Origin: Planctomycetota bacterium
Lineage (GTDB): Bacteria > Planctomycetota > UBA1135
Assembly (NCBI GenBank): GCA_002705055.1
Contig: PAHY01000043.1
Location: 69,832 to 130,291, forward strand
Length of the DNA: 60,460 nt
Reading direction: 5' to 3'
Positions 40,814 through 47,517 of this stretch are shown in pieces. Position 1 is the stretch's first letter. Each line of letters opens with the position of its first letter. The notes under the pieces are model-generated. The model saw only the letters and a program-made list of their open reading frames with translations. It was not told the DNA's origin and did no database searches. A program made the position numbers and the translations under genes.

Positions 40814-41686
40814 ATGGCCGACGACGAAGCTCCGGCGAAGCAGCCCCCGGTGGAGAAGCCCGTTCCCGCCGCATGGACCGCGGCCCTCGAGCGCCTGATG
40901 CAGGTGGTCGACACGTTGCGCTCGCCCGGAGGCTGCCCCTGGGATCAGAAGCAGACGGTCGAGACGCTGGCTCCGCACCTGGTCGAGGAGGCCCACGAGA
41001 TGGCCGACGCCGTCGCGCGCGGCAGCCACGCGGACACCGCGGAGGAACTCGGCGATCTGCTGATGGGCATCCTGATGATCGGTCGCGTCGCCAGTGAGGA
41101 TCGCGGCTACGACCCCGCCACGATCGCTGAGGGCATCACCGCCAAGCTCATCCGCCGCCACCCGCACGTCTACGGCGAGGTCCAGGTCGATGGCAGCGGC
41201 CAGGTGCTGCGCAACTGGGAGGCGATCAAGCAGCAGGAGAAGGCCGAGAAGGGCGAGGACCAGTCCGTGCTGGCGGGCGTGCCCCGCTCGCTGCCGGCGC
41301 TGCTGCGCGCCTATCGGGTGGGGCAGAAGGCGTCGAACGCCGGCTTTGATTGGCCCGATCTGGCCGGACCAGTCGAGAAAATCGACGAGGAGCTCGCCGA
41401 GTTTCGCGCCACGCTCGCGGGCGAGGACCGTCGCCGGCAAGAGGAGGAGCTCGGCGATCTGCTGTTCGCGATCGTCAACGTGGCGCGCAAGCTCAAGATC
41501 GAGCCGGAGCTCGCCCTGCGCGGCACGGTTGAGCGCTTTCAGTCCCGATTTCAGGCCGTGGAACAAGGCCTGGCGGCAGAGGGCAAGGCGCTGGCCGAGG
41601 CAAGTCTGGCCGAGATGGACGCACTTTGGGATGCCGCGAAGGCGGCCGAGCGCGCGGCCAGCGAAAATCCCGCCGAGGAGTCTTGA
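40814..41686 (+). CDS. mazG: Nucleoside triphosphate pyrophosphohydrolase MazG
   Basis: MazG hydrolyses NTPs and dNTPs to monophosphates and pyrophosphate, as a housecleaning or stress enzyme. The 290-residue protein has the two tandem MazG domains of the E. coli type. The first has RSPGGCPWDQKQTVETLAPHL-type sequence (PGGCPWDQKQT, LVEEAHEMADAV, EELGDLL), and the second, after about residue 165, has KIDEELAEFRATL and EEELGDLLFAIVNVARKL. The ExxE plus ExxD metal sites are visible in both. An N-terminal 20-residue polar extension precedes domain 1. Its stop codon lies within the TTGACC -35 of the tRNA-Asp promoter. Confidence 0.93.
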   Translation: MADDEAPAKQPPVEKPVPAAWTAALERLMQVVDTLRSPGGCPWDQKQTVETLAPHLVEEAHEMADAVARGSHADTAEELGDLLMGILMIGRVASEDRGYDPATIAEGITAKLIRRHPHVYGEVQVDGSGQVLRNWEAIKQQEKAEKGEDQSVLAGVPRSLPALLRAYRVGQKASNAGFDWPDLAGPVEKIDEELAEFRATLAGEDRRRQEEELGDLLFAIVNVARKLKIEPELALRGTVERFQSRFQAVEQGLAAEGKALAEASLAEMDALWDAAKAAERAASENPAEES

Positions 41687-41712
41687 CCGTTTCGGCGAGC
41701 CGGGCCTATACT
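41683..41712 (+). promoter_or_regulatory. Sigma-70-type promoter of tRNA-Asp
   Basis: TTGACC (41683-41688), an 18-base spacer and TATACT (41707-41712) form a strong housekeeping promoter, predicting a start near 41719, about six bases before the tRNA. The -35 box contains the mazG stop TGA (41684-41686). Confidence 0.75.
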
Positions 41713-41724
41713 TCTCGGCCCAGC

Positions 41725-41801
41725 GGGGGTGTGGCGCAATTGGTTAGCGTACCAGACTGTCGATCTGGTGGTTGCGGGTTCGAGTCCCGTCACCCTCGCC
41801 A
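41725..41801 (+). tRNA. tRNA-Asp (anticodon GTC)
   Basis: The 77-base tRNA carries an encoded CCA. The acceptor stem GGGGGTG pairs with CACCCTC. The anticodon arm CCAGA-CTGTCGA-TCTGG gives GTC, and the T arm is GCGGG-TTCGAGT-CCCGT. Discriminator G fits Asp. G34 makes it a substrate for queuosine modification, of interest because queC lies two genes upstream. U8 is present. Confidence 0.97.
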
Positions 41802-41810
41802 ACAAAACAG

Positions 41811-41842
41811 AAAGCCCGAGGTCATCGACCTCGGGCTTTTTT
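41811..41842 (+). terminator. Rho-independent terminator after tRNA-Asp
   Basis: AAGCCCGAGGTC and GACCTCGGGCTT form a 12-base-pair stem around a three-base loop, followed by a run of T (six T from 41837). The opposite strand also has a T-rich tail, TTTCTGTTTTG, so it probably also ends the convergent lipoprotein/thiI transcript. Confidence 0.92.
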
Positions 41843-41875
41843 GTTGGCCCCGCTCGCCGGGGCTGGACGGAGGCC

Positions 41876-42691
41876 TTACCAGGGGCGCTCCGCTTCGGTC
41901 ATCGAGGTCTCGGGCAGCGTGAACTCAAGCGGCTTCGACTCGTCGCCGTTCCAGTTGACGATCGCATAGAGACGGCTCGAGCCGTTTTCCTTGGTGGCGA
42001 TCAGCGCGTAGCGACCCGCAGGGCGCGGGTACTCGATCTCGCCCAGACCATTGCTTCGCTTGGTCGAGCCATAGTTGTCGCTGCCGCCGGGACGATCGCC
42101 GATGTTCTCGACGTCGCTGCCGGCACCGTCCAGCGGCTTGAAGGTGATGATGCCGTTCGGCACCCGCATCCCGGTGTGATCGGTGAACACCAGCTTGGCG
42201 ACCGGCTGGATCGGCACCTGCAGGGTCATCTTCACGGTCTGGCCCCCGACTGCGGGCTGCAGCTCGTAGACCGCCGGCGGAAACACTGACTTGCCCCCGA
42301 CCCAGGCCCACTTCGGCTTGCCGTCGGCCTCGGACATGATCGGCGCGATGCCGTCGCGGCCGGACGGCATCTCGGCCACCACCGTCTTGCGGCGCGGCTG
42401 GTTGATGTTGAGGCCTTCGGGCGGCTGCACCAGCACCATGGCCGACACGCCCTGCACCGGGCGGTTCTGCTTGTCGCGCAGGTAGAGCAGGTAGAGCGTC
42501 TGCGTGGCGGTCGGCTCGGCGAACTTACGTTCCTGAACTGGGCCTTCGACGGCGCCCACGTTGCGGAGGTCGGTCTGTTCGCCGGTGGACCTCTTGCCGA
42601 AGGGGTTCTTCTTGGAACCGCCGCAGGCAGGCAGGCCCACGGCCAGCAGCCCGGCCAGCAGGACGAGCGCGAGGGAGTGCAGCTTGGTCAT
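41876..42691 (-). CDS. Hypothetical lipoprotein with beta-sandwich-like domains
   Basis: The 271-residue lipoprotein has the signal SLALVLLAGLLAVGLPAC. After a polar linker, the body shows two transthyretin-like stretches (LYLLYLRDKQNRPVQGVSAMV, and VAKLVFTDHTGMRVPNGIITF) resembling domains that carry surface ligands, but I cannot name a family. The start at 42691 overlaps the thiI stop as ATGA, so it is the second gene of a thiI operon. Upstream in-frame codons are thiI read in another frame. The C-terminus ends at the shared terminator hairpin after tRNA-Asp. Confidence 0.72.
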   Translation of the reverse strand: MTKLHSLALVLLAGLLAVGLPACGGSKKNPFGKRSTGEQTDLRNVGAVEGPVQERKFAEPTATQTLYLLYLRDKQNRPVQGVSAMVLVQPPEGLNINQPRRKTVVAEMPSGRDGIAPIMSEADGKPKWAWVGGKSVFPPAVYELQPAVGGQTVKMTLQVPIQPVAKLVFTDHTGMRVPNGIITFKPLDGAGSDVENIGDRPGGSDNYGSTKRSNGLGEIEYPRPAGRYALIATKENGSSRLYAIVNWNGDESKPLEFTLPETSMTEAERPW

Positions 42692-43884
42692 GGCTTGTGC
42701 AGAAGGGGGATGCGTTCGGTGCCGTGCACCGCGTCGTAGGTGAGTTGGCCGATGTCGATCTGCGCCTCGGCTTCCTCGACCTCGCTCAGCTGACCGTGGA
42801 TGATCGGCTGAGCAGGTTGGAACACCGTACAACAATCCGGCGCGGGCAGGTTGCTGAGATCGTGCGTTCCGATCTCGCGCGCGAGGGCGATGATCTCGGT
42901 CTTGTCGTAGGTCAGCACCGGGCGCAGCACGGGCAGGCGGCTCGCTTCCTCGATCAGGCGCATGTTCTCGAGGGTCTGGCTGGCGACCTGGCCGATGCTC
43001 TCGCCGGTGACCAGCGCCTTGCCCTTGCGGGTGCGGGCGACCACCGAGGCGATCCGCTGCATGGCGCGGCGGTACAGAATGGTGCGATAGCGTTCGTCGC
43101 AGTGGTCGCGGATCGCCTCCTGGTAGGCGCTGAAGGGCACCACGTGGAGGACGGACTGCGGCTGCCACTCCGTCAGCTTTTCGGCGAGGCGCAGGATCTT
43201 TTCGCGGGTCTGCGGGCCGACGAAGGGGAAGCTGTAGAAGCTGATGAAGTCGACGCGCAGCCCGCGCTTCATGCACAGCCAGGCCGCGACCGGCGAATCG
43301 AAGCCGCCGGAGAGCAGACAGAGCACCCGGCCGGTGCTGGCCACCGGCAGGCCGCCGTAGGCGCGCTCGCGGCCGGCGTAGACGTAGACGCCTTCCGGGC
43401 GGAGGTCGACGCCGACCGTCAGCTCGGGGTCGAGGAGGTCCACCTGCAGCCGCGGCTCGTCGGCCAGCAGCTGCGCGCCGACCTGACGCGCTACCTCGAG
43501 CGAGCGCAGCGGAAACTGCTTGTCCGCCCGATTGACCTCGACCTTGAAGCGGATCGGGCCGAGGCCAGGGTGTTCGCGGGCCACCGCCTCGGCTGCCAGC
43601 CGGCGCGCTGCGGCCAGCATCGGGGCGGGCTCCCGGGCGACGATCAGGGCAGGGGACAGGCTGGTGATCCCGAAGACCTTGCGCGCGATCGCGGCCATTT
43701 CGCGGGCCGGCGCCTCGCCGCGGACCAGCATCCGACCGCGAATCCGCTGGATCCGCACACCGGGCACCCCAGCCAGCGCCACCCGCAGGTGAGCGACCAG
43801 CTTCTTTTCGAAGTGCGGCCGGTTGCCGCCCTTCAGCCCGATCTCGCCGTAGCGGATCAGCAGAGCTTCTTCGGGAGTCTGCAT
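42688..43884 (-). CDS. thiI: tRNA 4-thiouridine synthase ThiI
   Basis: ThiI adenylates U8 of tRNA for sulfur transfer to form s4U. The protein of 398 residues has an N-terminal ferredoxin-like and THUMP region (RYGEIGLKGGNR, residues 10-21, then about 60-165) and a PP-loop CLLSGGFDSPVAAWL (about 188-202). The C-terminal APDCCTVFQPAQP is the conserved zinc/PP-loop-family end. There is no rhodanese domain, so a separate sulfur donor would be needed. The start at 43884 is preferred to 43899 because the latter lies inside the palindromic -10 box. It is divergent from tRNA-Val, which has U8. Confidence 0.92.
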   Translation of the reverse strand: MQTPEEALLIRYGEIGLKGGNRPHFEKKLVAHLRVALAGVPGVRIQRIRGRMLVRGEAPAREMAAIARKVFGITSLSPALIVAREPAPMLAAARRLAAEAVAREHPGLGPIRFKVEVNRADKQFPLRSLEVARQVGAQLLADEPRLQVDLLDPELTVGVDLRPEGVYVYAGRERAYGGLPVASTGRVLCLLSGGFDSPVAAWLCMKRGLRVDFISFYSFPFVGPQTREKILRLAEKLTEWQPQSVLHVVPFSAYQEAIRDHCDERYRTILYRRAMQRIASVVARTRKGKALVTGESIGQVASQTLENMRLIEEASRLPVLRPVLTYDKTEIIALAREIGTHDLSNLPAPDCCTVFQPAQPIIHGQLSEVEEAEAQIDIGQLTYDAVHGTERIPLLHKP

Positions 43885-43894
43885 GGATGGGCTC

Positions 43895-43910
43895 CCCATT
43901 CTAGAATGGG
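43895..43910. promoter_or_regulatory. Palindromic bidirectional -10 element between thiI and tRNA-Val
   Basis: CCCATTCTAGAATGGG is a perfect 16-base palindrome. TAGAAT is present on the plus strand (43902-43907), ten bases before tRNA-Val, and on the minus strand (43898-43903), 13 bases before the thiI ATG. One symmetric site could therefore serve both genes. Confidence 0.6.
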
Positions 43911-43917
43911 CGGTCCA

Positions 43918-43994
<77 letters not shown>

Positions 43995-44000
43995 AAATCC

Positions 44001-44018
44001 CTTCACATTCGTGTGAAG
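44001..44018 (+). other. UUCG-loop hairpin between tRNA-Val and dsbD
   Basis: CTTCACA-TTCG-TGTGAAG is a perfect seven-base-pair stem with a UUCG loop. No T-run follows, so it looks more like a processing or stability element in a tRNA-dsbD transcript than a terminator. A good ribosome site, AAAGGA, follows at 44025. Confidence 0.6.
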
Positions 44019-44035
44019 TACCCGAAAGGAAACCC

Positions 44036-46612
44036 ATGCTTACTGGCCTGATTCTCGCTGCGGCGGCGCTGTTCGTGCCGCAGGACAAGGTACAAGTCTC
44101 GTCGGCAGAGATCCGTCCGGTCGCCGGTTCGGAGTCCGCTTTCCAGGTCGTCGTCGACCTCGAGGTGGAGATCGGCTGGCACGTGTACCACCCCAGCCAG
44201 GATCCCGCGCTGGGCGAGCCGATCAGCCTCTCGGTCAGCGGCGAGGGCATCCGCGCCACCGGCAAGACGAGCTCGCTCAGCCCGGCCAAGCCGCACATGG
44301 AGCAGATCGGCGGCCAGATCTTGATGTATCAGTGGCTCGACGGCGCTCCGCAGCTCGTCCTGCCCGTCGAACTGAGCGACCCCAGCCTCCCGCTCGAGGC
44401 CGAGGTCTCGGTGAAGTACCAGGTCTGTGACGACCGCGTCTGCCTGCCGACGACCTCGCAGACGGTCACCGCGGCGTGGAATCCGGCCAGCCCGGGCGAG
44501 GCCGTGGCGGCGCTTCCCAGCCAGGGTGGCGCGAGGGAAGGCGAGGCGACTCCGGCGCAGAATGAGCAAGAGCCGGGCCCGCTCGCCGAGCTGGACGGTG
44601 AGAAGATCAAGATCACGGGCCGCTTCCTCTCGGCTACGGTTCCTCAAGGAGGGGCCGTCCGTCTTCGAATCGAGACCACGGTCGAAGAAGGCTGGCACAT
44701 CTACGACCCGCTGATGGCGGAGGACGTGCCGGGCGTGCCGCTCGCAGCGAAGACCGCCGCCGAGGGCTTCGTGCTGTCCGCGCCGCTTGAGCCGCAGCAG
44801 GATCCGATCGAGCACGTCGAGGACTTCGGCTTTGGCCCGCTGACCTATCTGTGGGTCGAAGGGACCGGCGCCTTCGAAGCCGAGCTGAAGGTCGCCGCCG
44901 AGCCGGGCGAGTACACCATCCCGGTCGAGCTCAACTGGATGGTCTGCGACGAGAGCGTCTGCCTCGATGCCGGCAATGACACGCTCCAGATCAAGCTGAC
45001 CGTCACCGAAGGCGACGCCGATGCCGCTGCGGGCATCTTGTCCGATGCCACGCGCGGCGCCGAAGACGGCGGCGTGGACGAAGGCGGCGCCAAGGGTGCC
45101 GTCGAAGGAGCGCCTGGAGTTCAGGAGGGCGGAATCGCAGGGGAAGGCGAGGACCGCGGGTGGATCAACAAGCCTGCTGGCGAAGCCCTCGACGAGGGCT
45201 TCTGGAACCTCATCTGGGCCGCCATGCTGGCTGGCCTCGCGACCATCCTGACGCCTTGCGTCTTCCCGATGATTCCGATTACGGTGAGCTTCTTCACCAA
45301 GCGTGCGGAACAGGGCAAGGGCTCGGCGCTTGGCAACGCAACGGCCTACACCGCCGGCATCATCTTCACCTTCGTCGGCCTCGGCATCGGCATGGCCGCG
45401 ATCATGGGTGCCAGCGGCGCCAACGCGGTGGCCTCGAACGCCTGGGTCAACCTGGCGATCGGCGCGCTGTTCGTCTTCCTGGCCTTCTCGCTGCTGGGCT
45501 TCTTTGACATCAAGCCGCCGAAGTTCCTGGCGAACTTCGCCTCGAAGGCACAGGCCGAAGGGCAGACCAAGTCCGGCTATGCCCCGGTCATGCTGATGGC
45601 CGTGGCCTTCTCGGTCACTGCCTTTACCTGCACGGTGGCCTTTGTGGGCACAGTCCTCGGTCTCGCGGCCACCGGCGAGTGGTGGTACGCCACCGCGGCG
45701 ATGTTCGCCTACGCGCTCGTCTTCGCGATGCCCTTCTTCTTCCTGGCGCTGTTCCCGAACATGCTCCAGAAGATGCCGAGCGCCGGCGGCTGGATGAACG
45801 CGGTCAAGGTCAGCTTCGGCTACCTCGAGCTGATCGCTGCCTGGAAGTTCCTCTCCGCGACCGACCGTCAGTGGCAGCTGGAGTGGCTGACGCGCCCCGT
45901 GGTCGTCGTTCTGACGGTGATCCCGCTGCTGCTGTGGGCCGCGTACATGTTCGGGCTCTACATGACCAAGGGTGACTACGGGCAGCGCCCGCCGCGCACG
46001 GTCGGCCGCGCTTCCGTCGGCGTGCTCGCGCTGGGCGCCGCGATCTACCTGATCAGCGGCTTCCCCAAGGGGCCATACGAGCATCTTTGGATGGAGGCTT
46101 ATCTGCCGCCGGAGTACTACGGGCGTGCCTTAACTGCCGAGGAAGAGGCGCTGGTGGCGGATCTGCCGGAAGGGGTATCGCTTGGGCCGCTGAGCGTCGC
46201 TTGGCACGAAGGCTACGAGTCGGCGCTGGAGGAAGGCCGGAAGCGCAATGCGCCCGTCTTCCTCGACTTCACCGGGATTACCTGCGTGAACTGCCTCAAG
46301 ATGGAGGGCAACATCTTCCCGAAGGAAGAGGTCGCCCCGCTCATCAAGCAGATGGTGCGCGCGCACCTCTACGTCGATAAGGCTCCGTACGGCAAGCGCA
46401 ATTCGGCCTTCCAGGAGAAGCACTACAAGGGTGCAAGCCAGCCGTATTACGCGGTCATGAACCCGCACACCGAGAAAACGCTGGCGGTCTTTGAAGGCTA
46501 CGACCCGGATCCGTCGGCCTTTGCCGAGGTGCTCCAGGCCGGTATCGAAAAGGCGCTCGAGCAGGGGCTCGAGACACTTCCGATCGTCACGCTGGCGAGC
46601 GGCGGCGAGTGA
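44036..46612 (+). CDS. dsbD: Thiol:disulfide interchange protein DsbD (two N-terminal domains)
   Basis: DsbD moves reducing power from cytoplasmic thioredoxin to periplasmic thiol proteins. The 858 residues hold two copies of the N-terminal periplasmic immunoglobulin-like domain (about 20-140 with CDDRVC, and 200-330 with CDESVC) where one is usual. A polytopic domain at about 390-700 has cysteines in LTPCVFPMIPIT and TAFTCTVAF. A C-terminal thioredoxin domain has CVNC (Cys750 and Cys753). A short signal segment (LTGLILAAAALFV) starts the protein. AAAGGA precedes the ATG. The stop overlaps the dapF GTG. Confidence 0.93.
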   Translation: MLTGLILAAAALFVPQDKVQVSSAEIRPVAGSESAFQVVVDLEVEIGWHVYHPSQDPALGEPISLSVSGEGIRATGKTSSLSPAKPHMEQIGGQILMYQWLDGAPQLVLPVELSDPSLPLEAEVSVKYQVCDDRVCLPTTSQTVTAAWNPASPGEAVAALPSQGGAREGEATPAQNEQEPGPLAELDGEKIKITGRFLSATVPQGGAVRLRIETTVEEGWHIYDPLMAEDVPGVPLAAKTAAEGFVLSAPLEPQQDPIEHVEDFGFGPLTYLWVEGTGAFEAELKVAAEPGEYTIPVELNWMVCDESVCLDAGNDTLQIKLTVTEGDADAAAGILSDATRGAEDGGVDEGGAKGAVEGAPGVQEGGIAGEGEDRGWINKPAGEALDEGFWNLIWAAMLAGLATILTPCVFPMIPITVSFFTKRAEQGKGSALGNATAYTAGIIFTFVGLGIGMAAIMGASGANAVASNAWVNLAIGALFVFLAFSLLGFFDIKPPKFLANFASKAQAEGQTKSGYAPVMLMAVAFSVTAFTCTVAFVGTVLGLAATGEWWYATAAMFAYALVFAMPFFFLALFPNMLQKMPSAGGWMNAVKVSFGYLELIAAWKFLSATDRQWQLEWLTRPVVVVLTVIPLLLWAAYMFGLYMTKGDYGQRPPRTVGRASVGVLALGAAIYLISGFPKGPYEHLWMEAYLPPEYYGRALTAEEEALVADLPEGVSLGPLSVAWHEGYESALEEGRKRNAPVFLDFTGITCVNCLKMEGNIFPKEEVAPLIKQMVRAHLYVDKAPYGKRNSAFQEKHYKGASQPYYAVMNPHTEKTLAVFEGYDPDPSAFAEVLQAGIEKALEQGLETLPIVTLASGGE

Positions 46613-47391
46613 GCTGGATCGAAGACCCCGGGGCGCTCCTCGTTGCGACGGGGGAGGGGCTCGGGAACCGCTTCGTGATCGCGCGGGCAGCTGTGCTGCG
46701 CGATGCCGGCGCAACGCCTGCCGCCATGGCGCGCGCGGTCTGCGGAGAGCAGTGGGATGGTCTACTGCTCATCGAAGAGCACGGGCTGGCCGAGATCATC
46801 AACCGGGACGGCAGCCCGGGCGGCACTTGTCTCAACGGTCTGCGCGTCCTGGCGCGGCTGGACGGCGGCGAGTCCGGGCTGTTCCGCATGGACGGTCGAG
46901 AGGTGTCCTGGCGGCGCGTCGACGCGGGCATCGAACTGAGCCTACGCGGATCGGACATCCCCGAAGACGCGCGCAAGCCGGCCGTCTTCGAACTGCTGGG
47001 CAAACGCGCGCATGCGGTGTCCTTCTGGAATCCGCATGCCGTTGTCCACGTAGATGATCCCCAGCAGGAAGAGCTCGCCGCCTACGCGCGCGCCGCGACG
47101 GCGCGACTCGACCTGTTTCCGGAGGGCGTCAACCTCGAGTTGGTCGGACCGATCGACGCGCAAGGAAGCGTGGCGATGCGCGTGATGGAACGCGGCGTCG
47201 GCGAGACCGAAGCCTGCGGCAGCGGCGCCGTCGCGGTCGCCCTGCAGGCCTGGGCGCAGGGCTATGAAGGCGCGCTGCAGGTGCAGATGCCGGGCGGATC
47301 CTTGCTCCTGCAACCGCTCGCGGATGGGGGGCTCAGCCTCACCGGGGACGCCAGCGTGCGTCTCCTGGTCCAGGATTCCGCTTCGGCCTGA
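46609..47391 (+). CDS. dapF: Diaminopimelate epimerase-like protein
   Basis: DapF interconverts LL- and meso-diaminopimelate for lysine and peptidoglycan synthesis. In 260 residues both catalytic cysteines are kept, Cys74 in GGTCLNGLR and Cys203 in EACGSGA, together with ERGVGET and NPHAVVHVD. Departures are GLGNRF in place of GLGNDF and TCLNG in place of CGNG, so function is likely but not certain. The protein is slightly shorter than usual. The start is GTG at 46609, overlapping the dsbD stop as GTGA. A short hairpin (CGCTTA-TCAG-TAAGCG, 47407-47422) lies 15 bases after the stop. Confidence 0.84.
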   Translation: MSWIEDPGALLVATGEGLGNRFVIARAAVLRDAGATPAAMARAVCGEQWDGLLLIEEHGLAEIINRDGSPGGTCLNGLRVLARLDGGESGLFRMDGREVSWRRVDAGIELSLRGSDIPEDARKPAVFELLGKRAHAVSFWNPHAVVHVDDPQQEELAAYARAATARLDLFPEGVNLELVGPIDAQGSVAMRVMERGVGETEACGSGAVAVALQAWAQGYEGALQVQMPGGSLLLQPLADGGLSLTGDASVRLLVQDSASA

Positions 47392-47517
47392 CGCGCAGTC
47401 GCAAGTCGCTTATCAGTAAGCGCTTAGGGTTGATTCGGGGCGGCAATTTCGCTTCCCTCCGCACCCCCGCGCTGGTGAAATAGTGGACCGGGGCGTTGCT
47501 TGGCCCCTTGCCTCCAA
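47392..47517 (+). other. dapF-gyrA intergenic region
   Basis: The 126 bases hold a six-base-pair hairpin at 47407-47422, with too few T after it for a strong terminator. GTGAAATAGT near 47475 might be a weak -10 for gyrA. A GGGGC/GCCCC hairpin at 47490-47507 would sit in the gyrA leader just before the start. No gene is seen here. Confidence 0.4.

Noticed and set aside
42692..43276. Upstream extension of the minus-strand lipoprotein gene
   Set aside because: The extra sequence is thiI read in another frame; the lipoprotein signal and ATGA overlap fix the start at 42691.
44003..46084. A long minus-strand open frame across dsbD
   Set aside because: It is a shadow of dsbD, with low-complexity Arg/Glu/Gln composition and no motif.
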